Assembly: GCA_034231615.1 (NCBI GenBank)
Contig: CM067306.1
Coordinates: 48,825,281-48,889,280, forward strand
Reading direction: 5' to 3'
Origin: Meghimatium bilineatum
Lineage: Eukaryota > Mollusca > Gastropoda > Stylommatophora > Philomycidae
Length of the DNA: 64,000 bases
Shown here: positions 43,101 to 50,279 of the stretch, one piece after another
Layout: every line of letters starts with the position of its first letter
Numbering within the stretch: position 1 is the stretch's first letter
Position numbers and translations under genes: made by a program
Notes under the pieces: model-generated
What the model saw: the letters and a program-made list of their open reading frames with translations, nothing else
Database searches by the model: none
What the model was told of the DNA's origin: nothing

Positions 43101-45858
43101 TTTAAAATTAGTAGAAAAACCTATGGGACCACTGATATAATTTTTGGAGGATAATTATGCTAAATTTTTCAGAACCATTTCGAACTTTTTAACACATTGT
43201 AAATTATGAGATATGATAGAATGTGTTGTCTTGGATAAAGTTGTTCGTGATGAGAGTTTGTGTTCATTTGCAGGTTGTGGGATGTCGAGGTAATCTAGAG
43301 ATAAATCCCAGGAAGACAATGTCCAAGGAAAGTAGTATTATTGGAACGTCTTTGCTGGTCATTCCAGACGTAAGTTATCTAGATCGTTTGTTGTCTTCAT
43401 AATGTATATTGTCTATCCAGGGAGTTTTGTCTATTCAATGTGTGTTGTATATCCAGTGTGTGTTGTTTATCCAGTGTGTGTTGTATATCCAGTGTGTGTT
43501 GTTTATCCAGTGTGTGTTGTATATCCAGTGTGTGTTGTATATCCAGTGTATGTTGTTTATCCAGTGTGTGTTGTATATCCAGTGTGTGTTGTATATCCAG
43601 TGTGTGTTGTATATCCAGTGTGTGTTGTATATCCAGTGTGTGTTGTTTATCCAGTGTGTGTTGTATATCCAGTGTGTGTTGTTTATCCAGTGTGTGTTGT
43701 ATATCAAGTGTGTGTTGTTTATCCAGTGTGTGTTGTTTATCCAGTGTGTGTTGTTTATCCAGTGTGTGTTGTTTATCCAGTGTGTGTTGTTTATCCAGTG
43801 TGTGTTGTTTATCCAGTGTGTGTTGTATATCCAGTGTGTGTTGTTTATCCAGTGTGTGTTGTTTATCCAGTGTGTGTTGTATATCCAGTGTGTGTTGTTT
43901 ATCCAGTGTGTTGTTTATCCAGTGTGTGTTGTTTATCCAGTGTGTGTTGTTTATCCAGTGTGTGTTGTATATCCAGTGTGTGTTGTATATCCAGTGTGTG
44001 TTGTTTATCCAGTGTGTGTTGTTTATCCAGTGTGTGTTGTATATCCAGTGTGTGTTGTATATCCAGTGTGTGTTGTTTATCCAGTGTGTGTTGTTTATCC
44101 AGTGTGTGTTGTATATCCAGTGTGTGTTGTTTATCCAGTGTGTGTTGTTTATCCAGTGTGTGTTGTATATCCAGTGTGTGTTGTATATCCAGTGTGTGTT
44201 GTATATCCAGTGTGTGTTGTATATCCAGTGTGTGTTGTATATCCAGTGTGTGTTGTATATCCAGTGTGTGTTGTATATCCAGTGTGTGTTGTTTATCCAG
44301 TGTGTGTTGTTTATTCAGTGTGTGTTGTTTATCCAGTGTGTTGTATATCCAGTGTGTGTTGTATATCCAGTGTGTGTTGTATATCCAGTGTGTGTTGTTT
44401 ATCCAGTGTCTTTTGTATATCAAGTGTCTGTTGTATATCCAGTGTGTGTTGTATATCCAATGTGTGTTTAATATCCAACATGTGTAGTTCATTATATGTG
44501 TACGAATTTGGATAATGTGCCATCTCCACATTGAACGTTGACTGGACTGGTAAATGGTTTCTGTCTCTTCTCTGAATCAGATTAATTTCAAGATTGGCTG
44601 AAACATTTTATGTTGTTTATCTAACCAAGTGTCATCTTCACATGATTGTTTGACACCAGTGAGTTTCCAACACATTTTTTTCTAGACAATTTCAGTCCGA
44701 GCACCATCTCCAATTTTTCTGCTGATACTCATGAACATTAGGAGTAAAATGAGTTCCAGTACTGAACATGGTCCTTGCTGCATATCTGAATATGGTAGCC
44801 TGGCTATGAACAGGGTGCGCCTTGACAGAAGCGAAAAGCAACTCCGTTCAGGACGTAACAATTCCCTGGGAGAGCTCAGAATTCGACAAATATATTAGCC
44901 CTGGATGGCCGATCCCCATTGGATGACGAATAATGCATATCTCAATGCTACACCTATACCAATGACCGTGGTGCAGTACTGAGCTGCTATGTGGACACCT
45001 GGCATGAAGGCATGCACGACATGGGAGTTATTCTTCTTCTTCATCATCATTTATTCTCAAACTCTCACTGAATCTCTTGTAACAGGACCAAGGATCTACT
45101 ACATTTCCAGAATTATATATACAAAGAATGGAAATGCGTCGCCTCACTGTTTTCTTTATACGAATGACCCGACACATCTATCTTCTGCGAGCAGGGATAA
45201 TTGAATATCATGACTGCAACACTGCCTGTTGCAGAAGTGCAGAACACCACAAACCTCTAAAACTCACCCACATCTGAGTAAGAGACTTGACTTCAAAGTA
45301 ATGTGCACCGATGAAAACTGAAATCTTCTGGGTACGAAATAAAGCTCTGGAGAAACCACACTATAATGTAAGAGCTAATCTCTCGTAATTCATGAGAATG
45401 ATAGAAAAATAGCAAGCAAAAATTGTCTTAAAGCAACCAAAAAATATTAAAGAAACAAAAAATATACACAAGAACAAAAAATTAATTGATGATAGAATAT
45501 AAATACAAAGATTACAAGACTATGTTGTCCAGACATTGTGCAGGAAAACAAAGAAACATAACGAAGTGTTATAATATTAGTAGTACTTTGCTTCTAGTAA
45601 TCATCTATTGATGAGTTGTTCATCTTGTTTGAGTCTTAATTTGAAACAGAAATTTTGTATATTCAGTAATATTTTTTTTTTCAGGAGAAAGAATGGGTAG
45701 AGATCAAAGCTGGCGTTCAGGCGGGGCAGAGAGCTGGTTGGCTTGTTCCAATCGTTGGTAAGGAATACAAACTAGAGGAAGCTGGACAAGCACATTTCGA
45801 CATCATTAACAATACTGGAACTTTCGGAAAGATAGTTATAGACATTATAGGGAGTTAA
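25060..45858 (+). CDS. CRYZ: Quinone oxidoreductase / zeta-crystallin, 8 coding exons
   Basis: NADPH-dependent quinone reductase of the zinc-free MDR family; catalyses one-electron reduction of quinones in the cytosol, and vertebrate CRYZ also binds AU-rich mRNA. Exons 25060-25152, 29101-29253, 30324-30487, 33234-33285, 38640-38789, 41345-41446, 43274-43369 and 45685-45858 all have GT..AG borders and join without a frame break to 327 residues (human CRYZ is 329). Landmarks: [20 protein letters not shown] start; [72 protein letters not shown], the NADPH-binding fold with GASGAVG at residues 150-156 split by an intron; [60 protein letters not shown]. No stop or frameshift, so it looks functional. 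Symbol rests on recalled family sequence. Confidence 0.95.
25208..25420 (+). mobile_element. tRNA-derived SINE in CRYZ intron 1
   Basis: Head CGCGTAGCACAGTGGTTAGT (A box), then CTTCGCATATGAATGG and a B-box-like region near 25267. Body includes GGGTCGACCCAACCT and GGTACCGGATTAAT. The same family is present inverted at 27420-27635. Confidence 0.8.
25511..25672 (-). mobile_element. SINE-A fragment
   Basis: TTCTTCTGCGTTCGCGC...AACTCCTGCAGATTAG...TCGCGATATCTGCGCC...CCGACTTCAGCA matches the GAA-tail half of SINE-A. Confidence 0.75.
25685..27115 (+). mobile_element. LINE-Z copy, RT plus C-terminal C2H2 finger (decayed)
   Basis: 25690-25790 encodes [15 protein letters not shown] and [11 protein letters not shown] (RT C-terminal). 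25855-26300 encodes [19 protein letters not shown], then in pieces [21 protein letters not shown] and [10 protein letters not shown], the RT fingers/palm motifs. 26330 gives FTYLGSTLS. 26950-27080 gives [19 protein letters not shown], the C2H2 finger that ends these RTE-like elements. Two copies or an internal rearrangement are implied because the C-terminal piece precedes the palm. Many stops. Confidence 0.8.
27160..27250. repeat. 24-bp tandem repeat, 4 copies
   Basis: AAATAAACATATTTGTCCGG + CAGT units, almost identical. Confidence 0.95.
27420..27635 (-). mobile_element. tRNA-derived SINE in CRYZ intron 1
   Basis: Minus-strand head: GCGTAGCGCAGTGGTTAGTG (A box), CTTCGCATATGAGTGG, GGGTTCATTCCCC (B box). 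Same family as 25208-25420, better preserved head. Confidence 0.85.
27645..27840 (+). mobile_element. LINE 3' tail
   Basis: Encodes in pieces [26 protein letters not shown], the same C-terminal signature as the fragment at 3494-3745 (WRTLCAEASNVEPLRP), followed by an ATTATTATT tail. Confidence 0.65.
27910..28175. repeat. About 40-bp tandem repeat, 6 copies
   Basis: CAGCTCATCGATCCATCAGC and CATCTAAGGGTGTATAA repeated with divergence. Confidence 0.85.
28255..28335 (-). mobile_element. SINE-A short fragment
   Basis: TTCTCAATCTCCTTCAGATT...CAGGATGT and TGTCATGGTTTACA match the SINE-A GAA-end half. Confidence 0.5.
28375..28568 (+). mobile_element. LINE-W RT fragment
   Basis: Encodes [17 protein letters not shown] followed by [20 protein letters not shown], the LYGSETWTLNK...AFEMW..RR segment of the LINE-W type. 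Confidence 0.75.
28570..28735 (+). mobile_element. SINE-B copy
   Basis: CGCATTTCCATTCTCTGGAC...ATCCTGCTGGAAATC...GAGTTTGAGAATAAACGCTG + AAGAAGAAG tail. About 165 bp. Confidence 0.75.
28840..29035 (+). mobile_element. LINE 3' tail
   Basis: Plus strand gives a [20 protein letters not shown] stretch and [16 protein letters not shown], typical of the C-terminal end of non-LTR RTs. Lies 66 bp before CRYZ exon 2. Confidence 0.6.
29101..29253 (+). CDS. CRYZ: CRYZ coding exon 2 (residues 32-82)
   Basis: Acceptor ATTATTGTAG|GTT, donor TTTAAG|GTTTGA, 153 nt, phase 0. Contains [20 protein letters not shown] and [17 protein letters not shown], the conserved N-terminal GroES-like fold. Confidence 0.95.
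29480..30110. other. Intronic AT-rich stretch, nothing identified
   Basis: AT-rich with ATTAATAT and TCTCTC patches. No coding segments or recognised repeats. Confidence 0.6.
30119..30300. repeat. 49-bp tandem repeat, about 4 copies
   Basis: CATCCATCATCATATTTCCA and CACTTATCCTGTCATAAAT recur exactly every 49 bp (30131, 30180, 30229, 30278). The array ends about 24 bp before exon 3. Confidence 0.95.
30324..30487 (+). CDS. CRYZ: CRYZ coding exon 3 (residues 83 to part of 137)
   Basis: Acceptor AATCCACAG|AAA, donor ACCAT|GTATGT, 164 nt, ends in phase 2. Encodes [20 protein letters not shown] and [17 protein letters not shown]. The 3' end of this exon and its donor are the first unit of a 66-bp tandem repeat. 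Confidence 0.95.
30447..30778 (+). repeat. 66-bp tandem duplication of the exon 3 splice donor, 5 copies
   Basis: ACACCATGTATGTATATTAA recurs at 30481, 30547, 30613 and 30679 with a variant at 30745, exactly 66 bp apart. Each unit contains the last about 41 nt of exon 3, its donor and about 25 nt of intron. The first copy keeps the coding exon; in-frame read-through past it meets TAA within 4 codons. Confidence 0.95.
30989..31144. mobile_element. pogo/Tigger-like MITE copy
   Basis: CTCTATAGCGCATAC at the left and CCAAGTTGTTACAGCGGGAT at the right match the family. The outermost bases are eroded. Confidence 0.65.
31232..31400 (-). mobile_element. LINE-W 3' end
   Basis: CATCATCATCATTAACTGCC followed by CCGCAACGAAGGTTGGCTCC, then TGTAACCTGTCCATCGTG and CTGCCTACCTCTTGCTTC, as at 9803. 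Only about 165 bp. Confidence 0.8.
31405..31780. mobile_element. Foldback/MITE-like element
   Basis: GATGAAGACCTTTTAGTTGA...ATGTCACATTTT (31430-31465) is inverted at 31738-31774 (AAATGTGACATTTAAACC...AAGGTCTTCATC). A second pair, GTTGTGTCATGTATTTGAAG (31409) and TTCACATACATGACACAAC (about 31510), lies inside the first. Related inverted GTCGAAA/AAGGC motifs occur near 32780 and 40975. Confidence 0.6.
31965..32092. repeat. 19-bp tandem repeat, about 7 copies
   Basis: CACACTTTCTCACCTGCTT repeated almost exactly. Confidence 0.95.
32346..32555 (-). mobile_element. SINE-A copy, diverged
   Basis: TTCTTCTTCATCTGCGTTCG, then CAGCAGGTTGTAGTCCAGAG, then a weak match to the middle of the family. Confidence 0.65.
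32935..33155 (+). mobile_element. LINE-Z 3' end (finger and 3' UTR only)
   Basis: AGAGCAGCTAGAAAGTCACG, ACATTTACAGCTCGAACAGG and CATCTACGAACCCATAATC match 35468-35660, encoding a [18 protein letters not shown] finger. It ends CAACAACC. 5'-truncated, about 80 bp before exon 4. Confidence 0.85.
33234..33285 (+). CDS. CRYZ: CRYZ coding exon 4 (part of residue 137 to 154)
   Basis: Acceptor CCCCCTCAG|AGC, donor GGGGCG|GTAAGT, 52 nt. Encodes (I)[17 protein letters not shown], the start of the NADPH-binding motif. The phase joins exons 3 and 5 exactly. Confidence 0.93.
33610..33958. repeat. About 50-bp tandem repeat, 7-8 copies
   Basis: TGAGTCAAATAGTGTATCCA and TTTGTTGCCCCATCTGC with 8-bp indels between units. 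Confidence 0.93.
33960..35030. other. Intronic stretch, little identified
   Basis: 34090-34215 has weak SINE-A-like blocks (CTTAGTCGCCTCC, GTGGCTCTATTCTTTG). The rest is AT-rich with no recognised feature. Confidence 0.5.
35035..35152. repeat. 21-bp TAATATAATGTTAGTGTATG repeat, left part
   Basis: About six units (TTAATG and TTAGTG variants), interrupted by a LINE-Z end at 35150 and resuming at about 35662-35755. Confidence 0.92.
35150..35661 (+). mobile_element. LINE-Z 3' end inserted in a 21-bp repeat
   Basis: The first part encodes [20 protein letters not shown], then [20 protein letters not shown] and [21 protein letters not shown] finger region [20 protein letters not shown] follows after a frame change (35518-35583). 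It ends GAACAACAAC. Flanked on both sides by the same 21-bp repeat, so the insertion is younger than the array or the array copied around it. Confidence 0.9.
35872..35932. repeat. 15-bp tandem repeat, 4 copies
   Basis: AGGTGCTCCGATCA units; the fourth has A for G. Confidence 0.93.
36003..36130. repeat. About 57-bp repeat with C homopolymers, 2-3 copies
   Basis: CACTCCCAGTTTGTCAT, GGTTCTCTACCGGCCACC and a poly-C run recur. Confidence 0.85.
36355..36540 (+). mobile_element. Dispersed repeat C copy (unclassified)
   Basis: Shares GTGATTAGAGGTGA, AATGCCCC-GTG and TTTCTAATCAAGAATCAAG with 51295-51505 (plus) and 49705-49800 (minus). Probably a SINE or LINE tail. Confidence 0.55.
36596..36770 (-). 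mobile_element. SINE-B copy
   Basis: TTCATCTTCAGTGTTCATTC, CTCTTGTAGCAGGACCATG, GGCCCGACACATCCGTCTTC. Minus orientation by the GAA tail. Confidence 0.8.
36785..37155. repeat. 30-bp tandem repeat, about 12 copies
   Basis: GTAGATATATCAATGGTGGA + GGTTAATG-type units, quite diverged. Confidence 0.88.
37160..37525. other. Intronic stretch, nothing identified beyond CA-rich patch
   Basis: 37450-37520 is rich in ACACACATACA. No other feature. Confidence 0.55.
37527..38636 (+). repeat. 34-bp tandem repeat running into the exon 5 splice acceptor
   Basis: CATTCAACTCTATAATAACT + ACATTTTGATGTCC units, about 30 copies over 1.1 kb. The last six units change to ...CTAATTACTACAGGTTGATG..., matching the real junction CTAATTGCTACAG|GTTGGTG at 38639/38640. 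Decoy AGs lie at 38458-38459, 38492-38493 and 38525-38526. Confidence 0.95.
38640..38789 (+). CDS. CRYZ: CRYZ coding exon 5 (residues 155-204)
   Basis: 150 nt, phase 0 both ends; acceptor TGCTACAG|GTT, donor ATCCTG|GTTAGC. Encodes [20 protein letters not shown] and [19 protein letters not shown]. Confidence 0.95.
38830..39260. other. Intronic AT-rich stretch, TA repeat at 39036-39058
   Basis: Only an AT dinucleotide run is notable. Confidence 0.6.
39264..39483. mobile_element. pogo/Tigger-like MITE, best copy
   Basis: Starts CAGTGGAATTCCTCTATAGC and ends ...GTTATAACGGGATTTCACTG, which are imperfect inverted repeats, with TA on each side. 220 bp. TA target and CAGTG ends fit the pogo/Tigger branch of Tc1-mariner. 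No coding capacity. Confidence 0.85.
39795..40320 (-). mobile_element. LINE-W 3' part with expanded GAT tail
   Basis: Minus strand: [40 protein letters not shown]. The 3' tail has grown to about 120 bp of ATCATCATT-type repeat (39795-39915). Upstream pieces resemble the TNE.IL...ERNI.LL part. Decayed beyond 40100. Confidence 0.85.
40378..40690 (-). mobile_element. SINE-A copy with internal insertion
   Basis: 40390-40430 (TTCGTTCTCAAAATCCTGCC) and 40535-40690 (TTAGCAGGATGTATTCCGG... AACTCCACCCAATAACCTCC) are SINE-A, separated by about 110 bp of other sequence. Confidence 0.7.
41145..41183. repeat. 10-bp tandem repeat, 4 copies
   Basis: ACAAGTTACG repeated. Confidence 0.95.
41345..41446 (+). 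CDS. CRYZ: CRYZ coding exon 6 (residues 205-238)
   Basis: 102 nt, phase 0; acceptor ATTGACAG|AAA, donor GTTGTG|GTTAGT. Encodes [20 protein letters not shown] and [14 protein letters not shown]. Confidence 0.95.
41454..41627. mobile_element. pogo/Tigger-like MITE next to the exon 6 donor
   Basis: AAGTGGAATTCGTCTATAAC ... GTTATAATGGGATTTCACT. The TA preceding it is intron position +6/+7, so the insertion sits immediately behind the splice donor. Confidence 0.8.
41712..41995 (-). mobile_element. SINE-A copy
   Basis: TTCTTCTTCTGCGTTTGTTA, CAGCAGGATACAGTCTGGAG, CATCCTTAGTTGCCTCTTACG, ending CAACACACGAAC. Confidence 0.8.
42105..42332. repeat. 30-bp tandem repeat, about 7 copies
   Basis: GATTGATTTTCAGTGCATGA + TTAAAGGCAT, exact 30-bp spacing (42173, 42203 and so on). 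Confidence 0.95.
42403..42690 (-). mobile_element. SINE-A, best-preserved copy
   Basis: From a TTCTTCTTC run through TGCGTTCGTTCTCAAACTCC, GTGTCATGGTTTACAGCATT, CCTCCTTAGTCGCCTTTTAC to CAACACACGGGCG. Read on the minus strand it is about 285 bp with a GAA tail. I see no A/B box, so it may be non-tRNA-derived or the tail of a larger retroelement. Confidence 0.8.
42938..43100 (-). mobile_element. SINE-B copy
   Basis: TTCTTCTTCAGCGTTCATTC, CTCTTGTAACAGGACAATGG, CCGACACATCCGTCTTCGGC. Shares its GAA-end with SINE-A. Confidence 0.85.
43274..43369 (+). CDS. CRYZ: CRYZ coding exon 7 (residues 239-270)
   Basis: 96 nt, phase 0; acceptor TTTGCAG|GTT, donor CCAGAC|GTAAGT. Encodes [20 protein letters not shown] and [12 protein letters not shown]. 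Confidence 0.95.
43400..44480. repeat. 18-bp satellite, about 60 copies
   Basis: GTGTGTTGTATATCCAGT (or GTTTATCC) units in CRYZ intron 7. The long frames across it (340-368 codons of CVVYPV or SSVCCI repeats) are artefacts of an 18-bp period without stops. Confidence 0.97.
44500..45025. other. Intronic stretch, possible old element
   Basis: 44690-45020 is less AT-rich than its surroundings, suggesting an unrecognised transposon, but I cannot assign it. Confidence 0.4.
45028..45195 (-). mobile_element. SINE-B copy
   Basis: TTCTTCTTCTTCATCATCATTTATTCTCAAACTC pattern, then TCTTGTAACAGGACCAAGG and CCGACACATCTATCTTC. Confidence 0.75.
45685..45858 (+). CDS. CRYZ: CRYZ coding exon 8 (residues 271-327 and stop)
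   Basis: Acceptor TTTTTCAG|GAG after a T-rich tract. Encodes [40 protein letters not shown], then [13 protein letters not shown]-stop, the conserved family C-terminus. Confidence 0.95.
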   Translation, partial: EKEWVEIKAGVQAGQRAGWLVPIVGKEYKLEEAGQAHFDIINNTGTFGKIVIDIIGS

Positions 45859-46394
45859 TTGAAAGCAAGCTTAGATATAATGTCTGGCAAAAAATGGTGG
45901 AAGGAGATTGAAGCTAGGTTGCCAGTTAGTTGAAGCTGTTTATTGTCAAATTTGAAGTTAAAATGGACAAATGTATAAACTGTATAAAAATATTACTGAA
46001 ACATAAAACAAGACTTAAATGAGTGAAATGCTATAAAAAATCTCTAATTCTAATAACTGAATCTAAGATATTAAATGAAAACATGATTTTATGTTTAATT
46101 CTACATCATTTATGAGAAAAATAATTCTACGCGCAGGAACATTACATACTCGTGTGATTTGACTTCTCATATTCTCAGAGTCTGAAAATAAGTTAAATTT
46201 GATACATTTTCATATTGACAAAAAAAATTAGTAAAACGGTGTTTGTGATTAGTACATCGTTCAAGCATAATTTCGTAATACTTGCTCATGGTTCAAATCC
46301 AATCCTGAACATTGTGCTGGTCATTTGTTTGCATGTATTAGTGAAACAAATGTCAAATCACATAGTTCTTGTGTCATACTTTTCTCAATCGATA

Positions 46395-46470
46395 CTTGTT
46401 CAGACTTAGGGCACATTATAATCACAAATATGTGTTCTGACTTAGGGCACATTATAATCACAAATATGTG
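46395..46470. repeat. 36-bp tandem repeat, 2 copies
   Basis: GACTTAGGGCACATTATAAT + CACAAATATGTGTTCT appears twice in the predicted CRYZ 3' UTR. Confidence 0.9.
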
Positions 46471-46502
46471 TTCTGTGTTCATCTATTCCTGGAATGTATT
46501 GA

Positions 46503-46508
46503 AATAAA
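46503..46508 (+). promoter_or_regulatory. CRYZ: Candidate CRYZ polyadenylation signal
   Basis: AATAAA about 645 bp after the stop codon, before the antisense LINE at 46617. A plausible 3' UTR end, not proven. Confidence 0.4.
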
Positions 46509-46616
46509 ACATATTGTTTACCAGAGCATCTGTTGCGTGATGTTTTTATTCGTGTGGTTGTTTCTAGATGTTGTTAATTAATTCATTATTAATTAGAGTT
46601 CTCCTAAACAAAATTA

Positions 46617-47265
46617 TCATCATCACTGGCCATGCCGGCTGGCGTAGGTGATCATGGTTCTCGACAGTTCTCTATCTCCAGCATTATATATCAAGATCGT
46701 TGTTGTTTCCCTACCATGCCAGGTTGTCAAACTGTCTAATATTTTCTCACGTTGCCGCCCTCTGTCTCTGTTGCTTCAGTCTTGCATGTTGTGACTATAT
46801 TCTCCAAATCTCCCTGTCTCATATGTTCTCCAAACCTCCCTGTCTCATATATTCTCCAAACCTCCCTGTCTCATATGTTCTCCAAACCTCCCTGTCTCAT
46901 ATATTCTCCAAACCTCCCTGTCTCATATGTTCTCCAAACCTCCCTGTCTCATATATTCTCCAAACCTCCCTGTCTCATATGTTCTCCAAACCTCCCTGTC
47001 TCATATGTTCTCGAAACCTCCCTGTCTCATATGTTCTCCAAACCTCCCTGTCTCATATATTTGCCACACCTCCCTGTCTCATGAAGTGGCCAAAAGATAA
47101 CGATTGCCTTTTTCTTATATTATTGATTAGGATCCGTTTCACATTTGACTCTTTCAACACCTCCACATTAGTTTTAGTTGGCAGCCCATGGTATTTTCAT
47201 CATTCCTGTAGAACCACATCTTTTTTAACTCTAATTTCTTAGCTTCCTGTTTGTTTATTGTTCTA
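46617..47265 (-). mobile_element. LINE 3' part with an internal minisatellite
   Basis: Minus strand, 47265 to 47090: TINKQEAKKLELKKMWFYR, TNVEVLKESNVKRILI-like pieces, IRKRQSLSFGHFMRQGG. 46795 to 46617: TEATERGRQRENI-like, LAWYG-like and ENCREP pieces with a GATGATGAT tail. The part in between is expanded into a 26-bp repeat. Confidence 0.75.
46795..47085. repeat. 26-bp minisatellite derived from LINE coding sequence
   Basis: TCTCCAAACCTCCCTGTCTC + ATATGT, about 11 copies. On the minus strand each unit reads MRQGGLEN-like, continuing the LINE frame at its 5' border (GHFMRQGG). Confidence 0.93.
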
Positions 47266-47404
47266 GACTCGACTCATGGGTTAGCACAGGAGTTATATAG
47301 CACAAAAAGATAACATGAAATATGAGAAGTATTTGTTTATCTACATTCACTAGTAGTTTGCACGTTTCCGTTTTTACAGAATTATAATAAATGATCCATG
47401 ACGA

Positions 47405-48430
47405 TGTCAGATGTGATTCACAAGACCACAGTACCACAAACAAAGAGTCGTCCATAGTACAAAACTACTCTAGCACAAACAAAGAGTCGTCCATAGTAAA
47501 AGACCACTCTACACAAACAGAGCGTCTTCCATAGTACAAGACCGCTCTAGCACAAACAGAGTCGTCCATAGTACAAGACCACTCTAGCACAAACAAAGAT
47601 TCGTCCATAGTACAAGACCACTTTAGCACAAACACAGAGTCGTCCATAGTACACGACCACTTTAGCACAAACAAAGAGTCGTCCATAGTAAAAGACCACT
47701 CTAGCACAAAGAGCTGTCCATAGTACAAAACCACACTAGCACAAACAAAGAGTCTTCCATAGTACAAGACCACTCTAGCACAAACAAAGAGTCATCCATA
47801 GTACAAGACCACTCTACCACAAACAAACAGTCGTCCATAGTACAAGACCACTCTAGCACAAACAAAGAGTCTTCCATAGGAGAAGACCACTCTAGCACAA
47901 ACAAAGAGTCGTTCATAATACAAGACCACTCTAGCACAAACAAAGAGTCTTCCATAGGAGAAGACCACTCTAGCACAAACAAAGAGTCTTCCATAGTACA
48001 AGACCACTCTAGCACAAACAAAGAGTCATCCATAGTACAAGACCACTCTACCACAAACAAACAGTCGTCCATAGTACAAGACCACTCTAGCACAAACAAA
48101 GAGTCGTTCATAATACAAGACCACTCTAGCACAAACAAAGAGTCTTCCATAGGAGAAGACCACTCTAGCACAAACAAAGAGTCTTCCATAGTACAAGACC
48201 ACTCTAGCACAAACAAAGAGTCTTCCATAGTACAAGACCACTCTAGCACAAACAAAGAGTCTTCCATTGTACAAGACCACTCTAGCACAAACAAAGAGTC
48301 TTCCATTGTACAAGACCACTCTAGCACAAACAAAGAGTCTTCCATTGTACAAGACCACTCTACCACAAATAAAGAGTCTTCCATAGGAGAAGACCACTCT
48401 AGCACAAACAAAGAGTCTTCCATAGTATGT
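47405..48430. repeat. 39-bp satellite, about 26 copies
   Basis: CCACTCTAGCACAAACAAAG + AGTCTTCCATAGTACAAGA. Variants at GTC/CTT and at GTAC/GGAG/TGTAC. 39 is a multiple of three, so frames of up to 240 codons (EDSLFVLEWSCTM repeats) are artefacts. Confidence 0.97.
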
Positions 48431-48434
48431 ACAA

Positions 48435-48785
48435 GGAGTCAGAAATCTACTAGAAAACTTGTACCATTGCAGTCAGATCCTGGAAGCTTATTTGTCATCA
48501 TCATGAAATCATTGGTGGCAGTAGTTTGCAATTGCTAGCTCAGCTGGTTCTGATCATATATCACCCATTCTTCATGCGCCCTCATACCAGTAGTGGTCTT
48601 TCCAACTCACGCATTTGAAGCCGTTGTTGATAATACGATTTTCCGCCTTCTCTATCAGCAGCTGTGTGTGCAGTAGGGGAGTCTTCTTCTTGCTTAGTAG
48701 CTGTACTTAGTTCAGGTTGGTGGCGCTGCTGTAGAAAAGCAGACCCTTGGTGACATACGTGAGCAATTCAACAACAACAATAACA
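48435..48785. other. Stretch with nothing identified
   Basis: No coding segment or repeat recognised. Confidence 0.55.
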
Positions 48786-48789
48786 ACAA

Positions 48790-50275
48790 ACACATAAACC
48801 TTGAGGGTCGTAGGGGTACCAATCTCGAAACACCAACACAAAAATTGTGACTTGCCTGTCTCTTATCAGTTATATCAGAGTGCGGAGAATCTTATTCCTA
48901 TCCAGTCTTTAAAAGTGGCAATCTATACTCTCCTCTATCCCCTCTTCTTCATCCACCCTCAACTATTCCCTGCAAGATATATTTGGAAAGAGATATATTT
49001 GCAATGCGCCTATCGCCGTATTGCCTGCCAATAAATCGGCTCTCTTGTTTCCTCTGACCCCAGCGTGACCAGGGCAGTATATTCATGTAATGCACTGGAT
49101 AACTGAGTTGTTCAATAGGTCGCACCATTCTTTTCTTAGCATGAATATTTCTATCTTGCGCAGCATTCTTTGAGAGTCTGTGAGTATTGCCGAGTGTGTT
49201 GATGTATCAGTTATCAACCAATTACGTACTGCTGTAACTCCCTCTATCTCCATCCTCATGCTCGATGTGACAGTAGAGTATGCTGAAGATTTCCTAACCA
49301 ACTTCTCGCCGTTTCTGTAGGCAGCAAAACCCCAACCGCTTTTATTTGTGATTCTGTTAACTGAGCCATCTGTTTATATAATTATGTCTTGTGGTTTCGA
49401 GTGTAGTCGGGCGAGTTCGTGCACTGTATCCTGAGCCCTGACTGCCGTCCATTTTCGACACGCTTTATCTAGTTGTATTATTACTTTAGTCGGTGATTTC
49501 TTCTCAATGTCTACCTCCACCCATTTACTGCCCTTTCCTATTTCTTTCAATTAACATACTCTTCGCAGTGTGTCTTCGGTCTCTGCCATCCATGATCTAC
49601 CACGCTTGATTCGTTTTTCCTTTGACTCATCCAGACGTTGATGTAATGGGTGGTGGTTGTATTCTGTCACTTTAAGGTACGACTAACTTGTGCTACCTGA
49701 TGTCGCACCTCTAATGTTTGATTCTTGATTCTTTATTAGAAACTGGCCTCACAGCACGTGGGGCATTCCCATAAGTGCTCCGCCTTCTGTTACAACAGAC
49801 ATACGACTCGATGATGTTTCGAGTCTAATGCCGCCGAAACAGACGTCGACATCAGGGCACAACTCTTGCTCTTGCGACATATTTCTTTGTTGTTCCGTCC
49901 ACCTACGCCGTGCTCGTAACTAGTTCAAGTTACTCGTAACTAGTTCGGTCTGTCGGAACAACATGGTAACTGTTATCGAAGGTTACGACTGCGATTACGA
50001 TTACGTCTTACCCACTTGAACTCCCAGGCCTTCTTCCTAAAGCTGCTAATCACTGATTCTTTCGTGCCCGCATATCTAAAAGGGTGGTGAATCTTGATCG
50101 ATGTGTCTTGACGCCCTTTCGAGAAGCTTATGGCGCATGGCAAAAGGTCGCTTCCATGGTATTTGAGAGCTGTCCATCTTGCATCTGTAGCTCCATGACC
50201 TGAGATCAGTGCGAGATCAATGCTGGAATCGGAGTCTGGTACTTTGGTTGCTAATCTAGTCATAACGGGAACTGG
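48790..50275 (-). mobile_element. LINE-H copy, decayed: endonuclease and RNase H parts
   Basis: Minus strand from 50263: SSIDLALISGHGATDARWTA, then YHGSDLLPCAISFS, the C-terminal part of an APE-type endonuclease. 49300-49080 gives EGVTAVRNWL...AILTDSQRMLRKIE, an RNase H segment. 48790-48840 ends with a GTT-rich tail. RT is missing between them. A repeat C copy (49705-49800, minus) and a CTAGTTC/GTAACTAG duplicate near 49920 lie inside. Confidence 0.7.
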
Positions 50276-50279
50276 GAAA

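Noticed and set aside
43402-44531. Frames of 340-368 codons rich in CVVYPV or SSVCCI
   Set aside because: 18-bp satellite in CRYZ intron 7 without stops; lies within an intron of a well-supported gene.
47465-48423. 240-codon frame of EDSLFVLEWSCTM repeats
   Set aside because: 39-bp satellite; no flanking unique coding sequence and two other frames are open over the same units.
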